A stretch of DNA of 64,000 bases from Burkholderia ubonensis subsp. mesacidophila (lineage in GTDB: Bacteria; Pseudomonadota; Gammaproteobacteria; Burkholderiales; Burkholderiaceae), in contig NZ_CP020737.1 in NCBI RefSeq assembly GCF_002097715.1, positions 186,001-250,000 on the forward strand. Reading direction: 5' to 3'. Positions 44,630 through 53,526 of this stretch are shown here, in pieces. The number at the start of each line of letters is the position of its first letter. The stretch's first letter is position 1. A program made the translations under genes and the position numbers. The notes below the pieces were generated by a model. The model saw only the letters and a list, made by a program, of their open reading frames with translations. It did no database searches and was not told the DNA's origin.

Positions 44630-45232
44630 TTATCCGCCCGCGCGCCTGCGTGTCGGCCGCTTGCCGCCCAGCGCCGCGCACTGCGCGTGACACGGGCAGC
44701 CGACCTCATGATCGTTGACCATGCCGGTCGCCTGCATCAGCGCGTAGCAGATCGTCGAGCCGACGAACTTGCAGCCGTAAGCCTTCAGCGCCTTGCTGAG
44801 CGCGTCGGAGCGCTCGGTCGACGCGGGCGCGTCGCGATACGACTGCCACGCGTTCTGGATCGGTGCGTGATCGACGAAGGACCACAGGAATTTGGCGAGC
44901 GAGCCGTGTTCTTCGCGAATCCGCTGCACGGCCTGTGCGTTCGCGACCGCGGCCTGAACCTTCGCGCGGTTGCGCACGATGCCCGGGTCCTGCAGCAGCT
45001 TCTCGATGCGTTGCGGCGTGAAGCGCGCGACGGCGTCGACGTCGAAATCGGCGAACGCCGCGCGGTAGCCCGCGCGCTTGTTCAGGATCGTCGACCATGA
45101 CAGTCCCGCCTGCGCGCCTTCGAGGATCAGCATCTCGAACAGGTGCCGGTCGTCGTGCGACGGCACGCCCCATTCGGTATCGTGATAGTGAGCGTCCGCT
45201 TCCGTTTTTACCCAGTTGCACCGCTGCGACAT
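44630..45232 (-). CDS. tag: DNA-3-methyladenine glycosylase I
   Basis: A 200-residue protein with the Tag signature: RCNWVKTEADAHYHDTEWGVP at the N-terminus (Cys5 and His17 as zinc ligands), LILEGAQAGLSWSTIL with the catalytic Glu, and the C-terminal NDHEVGCPCHAQC holding the other zinc ligands. It removes 3-methyladenine from alkylated DNA. The start at 45232 fits the family; the longer frame upstream is not used. It is divergent from the kinase-like gene. Confidence 0.95.
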   Translation of the reverse strand: MSQRCNWVKTEADAHYHDTEWGVPSHDDRHLFEMLILEGAQAGLSWSTILNKRAGYRAAFADFDVDAVARFTPQRIEKLLQDPGIVRNRAKVQAAVANAQAVQRIREEHGSLAKFLWSFVDHAPIQNAWQSYRDAPASTERSDALSKALKAYGCKFVGSTICYALMQATGMVNDHEVGCPCHAQCAALGGKRPTRRRAGG

Positions 45233-45374
45233 CGTGTGCCTCGCTTCCAGTATCGATTCGATCGCGCCAGCATAGCGGATGCCCGGTACGCGGCAAAGGC
45301 GGCCGAACGGCAGATGGGCGCGCGGCGCCGATCCGGTTAAGCTTGGCGCCTGTTCGAATCGGCAGGATGAAGTG

Positions 45375-46247
45375 ATGACGGATTTTCTTTTCGCGATCGG
45401 CATCGACGGCGGCGGCACCGGCACCCGCGCGGTGCTGGCGGATCGGCAGGGCCGCGAGCTCGCACAGGGGCGCGGCGGCCCGTCGGGGCTCGGTCTCGGC
45501 ATCGAGCGTGCGTGGGCGTCGATCGGCACCGCGTGCGCGGAAGCGTTCACGCAAGCGGGGTTCGCGCTCGACTGGTCGCGCTGCGTGCTCGGCTGCGGGC
45601 TGGCGGGCGTCAACAACGCGAGCTGGCTCGCGGCGTTTCGCGCGCAGGCGCCGCTCGCCGCGCTGGTGGTCGAAAGCGACGCGTATACGACGGTTGTCGG
45701 CGCGCACGGCGGCGCGCCGGGGCTGATCGTCGCGCTCGGCACCGGCAGCATCGCGGCGGCGCTCGATCCGGCCGGCGCGTGCCGGATCGCGGGCGGCTTC
45801 GGCTTTCCGTCGGGTGACGAGGCGAGCGGCGCGTGGCTCGGCCTGCGCGCGCTCGCATATGTGCAGCAGGCGCTCGACGGCCGCGTGCCGCGCGACGCGC
45901 TGGCTGACGCGCTCCTTGCCGAGATCGGCGCAGCGGATCGCGACACGCTCGTCGAGTGGTCGTGCGACGCGAACCAGACGGCCTACGCGCGCCTGGCGCC
46001 GATCGTCTTCGCGCATCGCGCGCATCCGTACGCGGCGGCGCTGATCGCGCAGGCGGGCGGCGAGATCGGCAAGATGATCGACGCGCTCGATCCGCAGCGC
46101 GCGTTGCCGGTCGCGCTGTGCGGCGGGCTCGCCGACGCGCTCGCGCCCGCGGTGCCGGCGCGCCACGCCGGGCGGCTGCGCGCGCCGCTCGAGGATTCCG
46201 CGCACGGCGCGCTGAGGCTCGCGCTGGCGGCGGCACAGGGCGGCTGA
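45375..46247 (+). CDS. BadF/BadG/BcrA/BcrD ATPase-type sugar kinase (GlcNAc kinase-like)
   Basis: A 290-residue ASKHA-fold protein. The phosphate-1 motif IGIDGGGTGTRAVLADRQG is at residues 8-26, LIVALGTGSIAAAL is the phosphate-2 region, and GGFGFPSGDEASGAWLG is characteristic of N-acetylglucosamine kinase/BadF-type proteins. It probably phosphorylates an amino sugar recycled from the cell wall. The ATG at 45375 has AGGA nine bases upstream. Confidence 0.83.
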   Translation: MTDFLFAIGIDGGGTGTRAVLADRQGRELAQGRGGPSGLGLGIERAWASIGTACAEAFTQAGFALDWSRCVLGCGLAGVNNASWLAAFRAQAPLAALVVESDAYTTVVGAHGGAPGLIVALGTGSIAAALDPAGACRIAGGFGFPSGDEASGAWLGLRALAYVQQALDGRVPRDALADALLAEIGAADRDTLVEWSCDANQTAYARLAPIVFAHRAHPYAAALIAQAGGEIGKMIDALDPQRALPVALCGGLADALAPAVPARHAGRLRAPLEDSAHGALRLALAAAQGG

Positions 46248-46360
46248 GCGGCGCCGGCGTGCCGGCGCGCGGCGCGCCAACCTGACAACTGCCCGACACG
46301 GCCCGGCGCGCGACGCTAGAATAGCGGTTCCGCAGAGCCAACCGCGCCTTATCCCGTCCC

Positions 46361-47185
46361 ATGTACAAAGTCATCGCCACCGATCTCGACGGCACCCTGC
46401 TGAACAGCGATCACCAGCTCGACCCGTACACGATCGAGACCGTGCGCCGTCTCGACCGCGACGGCCTGCAGTTCATCATCGCGACGGGGCGCCACTATGC
46501 GGACGTCGCGGGCATCCGCGACCTGCTCGGCATCCGGCCGTACCTGATCACGTCGAACGGCGCGCGCGTGCATGCGCCCGACGACACGACGATCCACGCG
46601 CAGGACATCGATCCGGCGATCGTGCGCCGTGCCGTGCAGCCCGACGTCGTCGGCGCGCATGGCCGCGTGATCGTCAACCTGTTCGCCGATCACGGCTGGC
46701 TGATCGACCGCGATGCGCCGCACCTGCTCGATTTCCATCAGGATTCGGGCTTCCGCTACGACGTGATCGACATGGCGGCGCATGCGGGCGCCGACATCGC
46801 GAAGGTGCTGTACATCGGCGAGCCGGCGGACCTGGCGGTCGTCTCCGAACGGTTGCAGGCGCAATTTGGCGACGCGCTGTACGTGACGTACTCGCTGCCC
46901 GACTGTCTCGAAGTGATGGCGGCGAACGTGTCGAAGGGCCGCGCGCTGCGCGCGGTGCTCGGGCGGATCGGCGTCGAGCCGGGCCACTGCATCGCGTTCG
47001 GCGACAACATGAACGACATCGACCTGCTCGAAACCGCGGGCCACGCGTTCATGATGAACAACGCGAACCCGGACCTCGTTGCGCGCCTGCCGCACATCCC
47101 GCGGATCGGCAACAACTTCGACGCGGGCGTCGCGCGCCATCTGCGCGCACTGTTCGCGCTCGAGGACGGCGTCGCGGCGCGCTGA
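46361..47185 (+). CDS. Cof-type HAD-IIB phosphatase
   Basis: A 274-residue HAD hydrolase. Motif I is ATDLDGTLL (Asp8, Asp10), motif II ATGRHY, motif III Lys in NVSKGRALRAV and motif IV GDNMNDIDLL. It belongs to the Cof group (YidA/YbhA-like) that removes phosphate from sugar phosphates, PLP or flavin precursors. The substrate cannot be read from the sequence. Confidence 0.9.
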   Translation: MYKVIATDLDGTLLNSDHQLDPYTIETVRRLDRDGLQFIIATGRHYADVAGIRDLLGIRPYLITSNGARVHAPDDTTIHAQDIDPAIVRRAVQPDVVGAHGRVIVNLFADHGWLIDRDAPHLLDFHQDSGFRYDVIDMAAHAGADIAKVLYIGEPADLAVVSERLQAQFGDALYVTYSLPDCLEVMAANVSKGRALRAVLGRIGVEPGHCIAFGDNMNDIDLLETAGHAFMMNNANPDLVARLPHIPRIGNNFDAGVARHLRALFALEDGVAAR

Positions 47186-47196
47186 ATCCTCCAATG

Positions 47197-47226
47197 AAAA
47201 ACGGGCGCCGACGGCGCCCGTTGAAT
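47197..47226. terminator. Bidirectional terminator between the HAD gene and aqpZ
   Basis: AACGGGCGCC, GAC, GGCGCCCGTT (47200-47222) is preceded by an A-run and followed by TTGAATTT. It can stop transcription from both convergent genes, better on the minus strand, where the U-tract is unbroken. Confidence 0.7.
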
Positions 47227-47293
47227 TTGCCTGCCTCGCTTTTGTTCGACAGCGTGAGGCTCGCTGCTCCTGCCCGCATAACCCCGTAGTGTT

Positions 47294-48037
47294 TTATTCG
47301 CTTGTGCGAGCGGATGCCGACGGCAGCAGGCCGGGGGCGTCGTCACGCCCCGCGACCAGCGGATAGATGACCCCGGCGAGCGCCGCGCCGATCAGCGGCG
47401 CGACCCAGAACAGCCAGAGCTGCCCGATCGCCTCGCCGCCGACGAACAGCGCCGGGCCGGTCGAGCGGGCCGGGTTCACCGACGTGTTGGTGACCGGAAT
47501 CGAAATCAGGTGGATCAGCGTCAGGCACAGGCCGATCGCGATCGGCGCGAAGCCGGCCGGCGCGCGCTTGTCGGTCGCGCCGAGAATCACGAACAGGAAG
47601 AAGCCGGTCATCACGACTTCGCAGATGAATGCCGCGCTGAGCGAGTAGTGGCCGGGCGAGCGTTCGCCGAAGCCGTTCGTCGCGAAGCCGCTGCCGACAA
47701 CGTCGAAGCCGGGCTTGCCGGTCGCGATCAGGTACAGCACGAACGCGCCGATCGTCGCGCCGATCACCTGCGCAACGATGTACGGCACGAGGTCGCGCGC
47801 CGGGAAGCGGCCGGCGACCGTCAGGCCCACGCTCACCGCAGGATTCAGATGGCACCCCGAAACATGTCCGATCGCGAACGCCATCGTCAGCACGGTGAGG
47901 CCGAAGGCCAGCGCGACGCCGGCAAAACCGATGCCGAGCCCCGGAAAGGCCGCTGCCAGCACGGCGCTGCCGCACCCGCCGAGCACCAGCCAGAAGGTGC
48001 CGAATACCTCTGCCGCGAGCCGCTGAGAAAGGTTCAT
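47294..48037 (-). CDS. aqpZ: Aquaporin Z
   Basis: A 247-residue MIP-family channel with six membrane segments and both NPA loops ([16 protein letters not shown] and [16 protein letters not shown]). The Arg after the second NPA and the His in the selectivity filter region fit a water channel. [29 protein letters not shown] is the AqpZ start. It conducts water across the inner membrane. Confidence 0.96.
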   Translation of the reverse strand: MNLSQRLAAEVFGTFWLVLGGCGSAVLAAAFPGLGIGFAGVALAFGLTVLTMAFAIGHVSGCHLNPAVSVGLTVAGRFPARDLVPYIVAQVIGATIGAFVLYLIATGKPGFDVVGSGFATNGFGERSPGHYSLSAAFICEVVMTGFFLFVILGATDKRAPAGFAPIAIGLCLTLIHLISIPVTNTSVNPARSTGPALFVGGEAIGQLWLFWVAPLIGAALAGVIYPLVAGRDDAPGLLPSASARTSE

Positions 48038-48334
48038 GTGAGCAATCCAGTTCCAATGAGGTGAGACACGACGGCGGCGCGCACTCGATGCCGCCGCCCT
48101 GATTTGGTCTGGATTATAGGAAACGAATCGGGGCGAAGAGGGTCAACGATTGTTAAATAGGAATGCTGGACGAACGGCTTTTATTAGAATAAGTCCGCAT
48201 TCCCGATATAGCCGTTTCGGTTAAAAATGCCGGCATTTATTTCGACGGGCACAGTGGCAGTGCGGATTGCGTAACGGATGCTTTGTGTCTAGGCTGGAAT
48301 TGCCGGGGCCGCATCATGAAACAGGGAGCCGAAA
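48038..48334. other. Intergenic region between aqpZ and the H-NS-like gene
   Basis: About 300 bases, rather AT-rich at 48120-48245, for two divergent promoters. It contains a perfect 14-base palindrome AAATGCCGGCATTT at 48225-48238, about 97 bases upstream of the H-NS-like start, which could be an operator. No gene is seen. Confidence 0.45.
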
Positions 48335-48631
48335 ATGTCTCAATACGCGAAACTCAGGGCGCAGATCGCCGATTTGCAGGCCCAGGCGGATGAAGTGCGC
48401 CGCCAGGAAGTCGAGGCGGTGATTGCCGATGTTCAGCGGGTGATCGCCGAATACGGCCTGACCGCCCAGGATCTGGGATTTGCCGAGCGCGCGCGGCGCG
48501 GCCGTCCGCCGAAAAAGGCGCCGCTGCCGGCGAAATACCGCGACCCGAAGTCGGGCGCCACCTGGAGTGGCCGAGGCAAGCCGCCGAATTGGATCGTCGG
48601 TAAAAACCGCGACCGTTTTCTGATCGCCTGA
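48335..48631 (+). CDS. H-NS family DNA-binding protein
   Basis: A 98-residue protein. The N-terminal half is a coiled coil for oligomerisation (MSQYAKLRAQIADLQAQADEVRRQEVEAVI). The C-terminal half carries the H-NS signature KYRDPKSGATWSGRGKPPNWI (positions about 67-87). H-NS-like proteins bind curved, AT-rich DNA and silence foreign genes. It stands alone with its own terminator, and AT-rich stretches in this window, such as 18690-18860, are possible targets. Confidence 0.92.
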   Translation: MSQYAKLRAQIADLQAQADEVRRQEVEAVIADVQRVIAEYGLTAQDLGFAERARRGRPPKKAPLPAKYRDPKSGATWSGRGKPPNWIVGKNRDRFLIA

Positions 48632-48644
48632 TGCAGAGGACGTA

Positions 48645-48685
48645 ACGAAAAGAGCCGCATCGTCGATGTGGCTCTTTCGTTTTTC
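48645..48685 (+). terminator. Rho-independent terminator of the H-NS-like gene
   Basis: ACGAAAAGAGCCGCAT and ATGTGGCTCTTTCGT pair with one bulge and a G-U, followed by TTTT. It starts 14 bases after the stop codon. Confidence 0.8.
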
Positions 48686-48741
48686 GCGGCCGATTTCGGC
48701 GCGCATTTTCACGCCCGTTCCCGGGCGAATTTGCAGTGGCG

Positions 48742-49806
48742 TCAGCCGCCTGCGACCCGGCGCAATACCGGCTGTTTAGTCGATGCGCACAGTGTTTCGT
48801 AGGTGTCGACGTAGCGTTGCGCCATGGCTTTCGCGCTGAAGCGCGTGTCGAAGCGCGCGCGGATCGCGTCGCGCGACAGGCTGTCGATCCGGTGCAGCGC
48901 GCCGACCGCGCCCTGCACGTCCTCGACGATGAAGCCGGTCACGCCGTCCTCGATCACTTCCGGCACCGAGCCGCGGTTGAATGCGACGACCGGCGTGCCG
49001 CACGCCATCGCCTCGATCATCACGAGCCCGAACGGCTCCGGCCAGTCGATCGGGAACAGCAGCGCCTTCGCGCCGGAGAGAAACGCGGGCTTCTGCGCCT
49101 CGTTGATCTCGCCGATGAATTCGACGTGCGCCTCGCCGAGCAGCGGCTCGATTACTTCCTTGAAATAGTCGGCGTCGGCCTTGTCGACCTTCGCGGCGAT
49201 CTTGAGCGGCAGCCCGCTTTGCGCGGCGATCCGGATCGCGGTGTCGACGCGCTTTTCCGGGCAGATCCGGCCGAGGAACGCGAGGTACTCGGGCTTCACG
49301 CCCGGTTGCGGCGTGAGCAGCGTGCCGGGCAGCCCGTGATACACGGTGCCGGCCCACGCGGCCTGCGGCAGCGGCTTGCGCTGGTTGTTCGAGATCGACA
49401 CGACGGGCGTGTCGGGGAACGCGTCGAACACCGGCTGCAGTTCCGGCAGGTCGAGCCGCCCGTGCAGCGTCGTCACGTACGGCGTGTCGAGGCGCGACAT
49501 CAGCGGGAACGGCAGGTAATCGAGATGGAAGTGCAGCACGTCGAATTCGTGCGCGACCCGGGCGACCTGCTCGAGCAGGCGCATATGGGGCGCCATCGTA
49601 TCGCGGATCGACGGATCGAGCCGCAGCGCGCGCGGCCAGGCCGCTTCGAGGCGTGCGGACGTGACCGAGTCGCCGCTCGCGAACAGCGTGACGTCGTGGC
49701 CGAGCTCGACCAGGGCTTCGGTGAGGTAGGACACGACGCGCTCGGTGCCGCCGTAGAGTTTCGGCGGGACGGCTTCGTAGAGCGGTGCGATCTGGGCAAT
49801 GCGCAT
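48742..49806 (-). CDS. Glycosyltransferase family 4 protein
   Basis: A 354-residue GT-B enzyme. The N-terminus MRIAQIAPLYEAVPPKLYGGTERVV is the acceptor-side start of this GT4 subgroup, YLAFLGRICPEKRVDTAI lies at the domain junction, and the donor site has EPFGLVMIEAMACGTPVVAF with GSVPEVIEDGVTGF. The start at 49806 is chosen because MRIAQIAP is the family start; the open frame beyond it runs through the intergenic region. Substrate unknown. It is divergent from flhDC and not obviously tied to the island at 21-41 kb. Confidence 0.88.
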   Translation of the reverse strand: MRIAQIAPLYEAVPPKLYGGTERVVSYLTEALVELGHDVTLFASGDSVTSARLEAAWPRALRLDPSIRDTMAPHMRLLEQVARVAHEFDVLHFHLDYLPFPLMSRLDTPYVTTLHGRLDLPELQPVFDAFPDTPVVSISNNQRKPLPQAAWAGTVYHGLPGTLLTPQPGVKPEYLAFLGRICPEKRVDTAIRIAAQSGLPLKIAAKVDKADADYFKEVIEPLLGEAHVEFIGEINEAQKPAFLSGAKALLFPIDWPEPFGLVMIEAMACGTPVVAFNRGSVPEVIEDGVTGFIVEDVQGAVGALHRIDSLSRDAIRARFDTRFSAKAMAQRYVDTYETLCASTKQPVLRRVAGG

Positions 49807-50152
49807 GGGCGATCTCCGATATCGACCCGGCTCGGCGTTAGAGCGCCTGCTCGGGCCCCATGTAAAACGGTCGATCGGAGCGTATCCTTCAGCGTCGGAC
49901 TCCGATCCCGGACAAAGCTGCACGGGTGGCGAAACTTGCCGACGCACGCGGGTGGCGGCGCGCGGCAGGGCTTCGGGCGGCAAGCTGCGGGGCGGACCGG
50001 CAAGCATCGCGCCACCGCCCATTGGAGCCATTATCGGGATCGGTCGGAAGGGTTCGAGTGTTTTTTCAAACACTTAAGGCTTGTTACACGCTGAAATACG
50101 AGAAAACCCCGATAAACGGGGTGGGACGCGGAATGTGAGACGTCCAAGTCAA

Positions 50153-50183
50153 TTGTTGCGTCGCCGTGAAAAAGTACTATAAT
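50153..50183 (+). promoter_or_regulatory. Candidate sigma-70 promoter of flhDC
   Basis: A perfect -10 TATAAT lies at 50178-50183. The -35 may be TTGTTG at 50153-50158 (19-base spacer) or TTGCGT at 50156-50161 (16-base spacer). It would give a leader of about 280 bases before flhD. Confidence 0.55.
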
Positions 50184-50274
50184 TTTTACCGATCTTCGCG
50201 CCGACAGCCTCGCCACTCGGTCATCCGCGGCATTCCGCCGCGTGAATTTCAACAATCTTCCTTTCAATTGCCTT

Positions 50275-50293
50275 TGTAGGAAAAATTCCTACA
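50275..50293. promoter_or_regulatory. Perfect palindrome in the flhDC leader, likely regulator site
   Basis: TGTAGGAA, AAA, TTCCTACA: perfect 8-base arms around three A. It lies about 90 bases after the candidate -10 and 175 bases before the flhD ATG. TAGGAA...TTCCTA resembles the RcsAB box known in enteric flhDC leaders; an IclR-type or LuxR-type dimer is another option. As RNA it would form a small hairpin. Confidence 0.5.
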
Positions 50294-50467
50294 CGGTTTA
50301 CAGACAAATCCTGCGCGGCGCACGCCACTTTGCTGATACCGGCATAAAACCCGTTTAGCCAAAATCCCGTTGTAAGACCATAAACATGCCGATTGCGCGC
50401 CACGAGCCGCCACATCGAGCAAACGTTTTCATAACACGAATGGCCAAAGGCACTTAACGGGGAAATC

Positions 50468-50788
50468 ATGAGCGCTACAAGCGAAATGCTCAGTGAGATC
50501 AAAGAGGTAAACCTGTCGTACCTCCTGCTCGCGCAACGCCTGCTGCGCGAGGACAAAGCGATGGGCATGTTCCGCATGGGAATTTCCGAGGAGCTGGCCG
50601 ATGTCCTCGGGAACCTCACGCTCGCCCAGACCGTGAAGCTCGCGGCGTCGAACCAGATGCTGTGCCGCTTTCGTTTCGACGATCACGCACTGCTGTCGTC
50701 GCTAGCCGACAAGGGGCGCAGCACCGTGGTCTCGCACGCCCATTCGGCGATCCTGATGGCCGGCCAGCCGGTCGAAAGCGTCCGCTGA
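50468..50788 (+). CDS. flhD: Flagellar master regulator subunit FlhD
   Basis: A 106-residue FlhD (MSATSEMLSEIKEVNLSYLLLAQRLLREDKAMGMFRMGIS, then LADVLGNLTLAQTVKLAASNQMLCRF). It forms the FlhD4C2 activator with FlhC, which turns on class II flagellar genes. GGGG lies just upstream of the ATG. The gene is preceded by a long leader and followed by flhC after 94 bases. Confidence 0.96.
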   Translation: MSATSEMLSEIKEVNLSYLLLAQRLLREDKAMGMFRMGISEELADVLGNLTLAQTVKLAASNQMLCRFRFDDHALLSSLADKGRSTVVSHAHSAILMAGQPVESVR

Positions 50789-50882
50789 CGCTCCCTGCCT
50801 TGCGTTTGTCCCGGTGCGCCGCGCCGGCGGCCGGCGCATGGGCATTTGATCCGAAGCAACGAAAAGCAGGCAGCTAACACTT

Positions 50883-51437
50883 ATGGCAAGCAAAAGCGTC
50901 GTGGTCGAGGTGAAGGAAATCACCCTCGCCATCGAACTGATCGAACTGGGTGCCCGGCTGCAGTTGCTGGAGGCGGAGACGAGCCTGTCGCGGGACCGTC
51001 TGATCAAGCTGTACAAGGAGTTGAAGGGCGTATCGCCGCCGAAGGGGATGCTGCCGTTCTCGACCGACTGGTTCATGACGTGGCAGCCGAACATCCACTC
51101 GTCGCTGTTCTACAACATCTACCGGTTCATGCAGGACCACGGCCGCTGCGAGCCGATCCAGGCGATCGTGAAGGCGTACCGGCTGTATCTGGAGCACGTG
51201 AACCTGTCCGGCGACGAGGCGGCGCTGAGCCTGACCCGCGCGTGGACGCTCGTGCGCTTCTTCGATTCGGGGATGCTGCAGATGACGCCGTGCACGCGCT
51301 GCGGCGGCCATTTCGTCGCGCATGCGCATGATCCGCATCAAGGATTCGTGTGCGGGCTCTGCCAGCCGCCGTCGCGCGCCGGCAAGACCCGCAAGGCGGC
51401 GGCCGCGCAGGCGGGGCAGGCGGCGCTCGCGGTCTGA
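50883..51437 (+). CDS. flhC: Flagellar master regulator subunit FlhC
   Basis: A 184-residue FlhC. The zinc-binding cysteines fall at 137, 140, 157 and 160 (PCTRCGG and FVCGLCQ), the same numbering as in E. coli FlhC. The N-terminal helical part ([21 protein letters not shown]) contacts FlhD and DNA. It works as FlhD4C2 on class II flagellar promoters. Confidence 0.96.
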   Translation: MASKSVVVEVKEITLAIELIELGARLQLLEAETSLSRDRLIKLYKELKGVSPPKGMLPFSTDWFMTWQPNIHSSLFYNIYRFMQDHGRCEPIQAIVKAYRLYLEHVNLSGDEAALSLTRAWTLVRFFDSGMLQMTPCTRCGGHFVAHAHDPHQGFVCGLCQPPSRAGKTRKAAAAQAGQAALAV

Positions 51438-51540
51438 GCCCCTCGGGGCGGAGGCGGCGGGCCGCAGCCGCGTGCCGCGGGCAGGCGCGAGCCGCCGCGG
51501 AATGCTGGTAAACACGGCCCGGAGGCCGCCGCGGGGCGCC

Positions 51541-51567
51541 CAAAGTTTTCCTGCCGACTGCCGTAAA
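51541..51567 (+). promoter_or_regulatory. Sigma-28 promoter of the motAB-che operon
   Basis: CAAAGTTT (51541-51548), 11 bases, GCCGTAAA (51560-51567): one mismatch to TAAAGTTT and two to GCCGATAA, with exact spacing. It is 46 bases upstream of the motA start. Confidence 0.75.
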
Positions 51568-51613
51568 CCACTTAACGGCGGTCTCCCCGCCGGCCATTCG
51601 TGAGGGACAGGCA

Positions 51614-52474
51614 GTGCTGATTATCGTAGGAACACTCGTGACGATTTTGTCCGTCTTCGGCGGTTACGCGCTGGCAGGCGGGCATCTGGGCGCATTGATC
51701 CAGCCGATCGAAATTCTGATGATCGTCGGCGCGGGCGTGGGCGCGTTCATCCTCGGCAACGGCATGAAGACCATCAAGGCGACCTTGCAAGTGCTGCCGA
51801 CGCTCTTCAAGGGCTCGAAGTACAACAAGGACGTCTACATGGAGCTAATGGGGCTCCTGTACGTGCTGCTCGCGAAAGCGCGCAAGGAAGGCACGCTGAC
51901 GCTCGAGGCCGACATCGACGATCCGGACAAGAGCCCGATCTTCACCCAGTACCCGAAGATCCTGGCCGACCGCCACATCGTCGAATTCCTGACCGACTAC
52001 CTGCGGCTGATGGTCGGCGGCAACATGAACGCGTTCGAGATCGAGAGCCTGATGGACGAGGAGATCGAGACGCATCACGCGGAAGGCGAAGGCCCGGCGC
52101 ACGCGCTGATGCGCGTCGGCGACGCGATGCCGGCGTTCGGTATCGTCGCGGCCGTGATGGGCGTGGTGCACACGATGGCGTCCGCCGACAAGCCGCCCGC
52201 GGTGCTCGGCGCGATGATCGCGCAGGCGCTGGTCGGCACGTTCCTCGGCATCCTGCTGTCGTACGGGCTGATCGGGCCGCTCGCGAGCCTCGCGGAGCAG
52301 CGCGTCGCCGAGTCGACGAAGATGTTCCAGTGCATCAAGGTGACGATCCTCGCGAGCCTGAACGGCTACGCGCCGGCGATCGCGGTCGAGTTCGGCCGCA
52401 AGGTGCTGTTCTCGACCGAGCGGCCGTCGTTCGCCGAGCTCGAAGAGCACGTGCGCCGCGTGAAGGCGAAGTGA
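51614..52474 (+). CDS. motA: Flagellar motor stator protein MotA
   Basis: A 286-residue MotA with four membrane segments (about 1-22, 34-52, 170-190, 200-222) and the large cytoplasmic loop between the second and third that touches FliG. Conserved pieces include FGGYALAGGHLGALIQP, PAFGIVAAVMGVVHTM and GTFLGILLSYGLIGPLA. It starts at a GTG (51614). It forms the proton channel of the stator with MotB. Confidence 0.97.
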   Translation: MLIIVGTLVTILSVFGGYALAGGHLGALIQPIEILMIVGAGVGAFILGNGMKTIKATLQVLPTLFKGSKYNKDVYMELMGLLYVLLAKARKEGTLTLEADIDDPDKSPIFTQYPKILADRHIVEFLTDYLRLMVGGNMNAFEIESLMDEEIETHHAEGEGPAHALMRVGDAMPAFGIVAAVMGVVHTMASADKPPAVLGAMIAQALVGTFLGILLSYGLIGPLASLAEQRVAESTKMFQCIKVTILASLNGYAPAIAVEFGRKVLFSTERPSFAELEEHVRRVKAK

Positions 52475-52487
52475 CGCGGAGCGCCCG

Positions 52488-53510
52488 ATGAGCAAGAGCA
52501 AGGATCGCGCAATCGTCGTCAAGCGGGTGGCCCCGGCGAAGAAGGGCCACCACGGCGGCGCCTGGAAGCTCGCGTATGCGGACTTCATGACCGCGATGAT
52601 GGCGTTCTTCCTGTTGATGTGGCTGCTGAGCTCGGTGACGCCGGTGCAGCTGAAGGGGATCGCCGAATACTTCAACACGCCGCTGCAGGCCGCGCTGTTC
52701 GGCAGCGGCGACCGCAGCTCGCAGGATTCGAGCATCATCAACGGCGGCGGGCGCGACATCTCGAGCATCGACGCGGGCTCGACGCGCCGCACCGACGGCT
52801 CGACCAGCCTGGCGGACCGCGTCGCGAAGAAGAACGACGACGAAGCGCAGGCCCAGGCGCAGGGCGCGCTCGAGCGCCGCGAGCAGGCGCGCCTGCACGA
52901 CCTGCAGATCAAGCTGATGGCCGCGATCGAGGCGAACCCGACGCTGCGCCAGTTCAAGCAGCAGATCCGCATCGACTCGACGCTGATGGGGCTGCGCATC
53001 GAGATCGTCGACACGCAGAAGCGGCCGATGTTCGCGATGTCGAGCGATCACGTCGAGCCGTACATGCGCGACATCCTGCGCGAGATCGGCAAGACGCTGA
53101 ACGACGTGCCGAACCGCATCATCGTCCAGGGCCACACCGACGCGGTGGCGTACGCCGGCGGCGAAGGCGGCTACAGCAACTGGGAGCTGTCGGCCGACCG
53201 CGCGAACGCATCGCGCCGCGAGCTGATCGCGGGCGGCATGGACGAATCGAAGGTGCTGCGCGTGCTCGGCCTTGCGTCGACGCAGAACCTGAACAAGGCC
53301 GATCCGCTCGATCCGGAGAACCGCCGGATCAGCGTGATCGTGCTGAATCGCAAATCCGAAGAGGCGCTGATGCGCGACGACGCGACGACCACGACGCTGT
53401 CGGCAGACGCCGCGGGCTCGAAGCAGCTCGCGCAGCAGATCGCCCCCCCGGCGACGGTGGGCGTGCGTCCGGCTCTGGCCGGCGCCGCCGCATCCGCGCC
53501 GCGACACTGA
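52488..53510 (+). CDS. motB: Flagellar motor stator protein MotB
   Basis: A 340-residue MotB with one membrane segment (AWKLAYADFMTAMMAFFLLMWLLSS) and the proton-binding Asp32, the same position as in E. coli. The C-terminal OmpA-like domain (about 180-290; NRIIVQGHTDAVAY, then NWELSADRANASRREL) anchors it to peptidoglycan. It follows motA by 13 bases. Confidence 0.97.
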   Translation: MSKSKDRAIVVKRVAPAKKGHHGGAWKLAYADFMTAMMAFFLLMWLLSSVTPVQLKGIAEYFNTPLQAALFGSGDRSSQDSSIINGGGRDISSIDAGSTRRTDGSTSLADRVAKKNDDEAQAQAQGALERREQARLHDLQIKLMAAIEANPTLRQFKQQIRIDSTLMGLRIEIVDTQKRPMFAMSSDHVEPYMRDILREIGKTLNDVPNRIIVQGHTDAVAYAGGEGGYSNWELSADRANASRRELIAGGMDESKVLRVLGLASTQNLNKADPLDPENRRISVIVLNRKSEEALMRDDATTTTLSADAAGSKQLAQQIAPPATVGVRPALAGAAASAPRH

Positions 53511-53526
53511 GGCTTCCGAGACTGAC

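Larger units (their letters stand above)
49807..50467. other. Long intergenic region and leader upstream of flhD
   Basis: There are 661 bases without a gene. It contains a hairpin AGTGTTT-TTTC-AAACACT at 50057-50074, a candidate promoter at 50153-50183, and a perfect 19-base palindrome at 50275-50293. The size and number of dyads fit the multi-input control usual for the flagellar master operon. Confidence 0.6.

Noticed and set aside
50106..50121. CCCCG-N5-CGGGG hairpin as a minus-strand terminator
   Set aside because: There is no gene on the minus strand upstream of it that would need termination.
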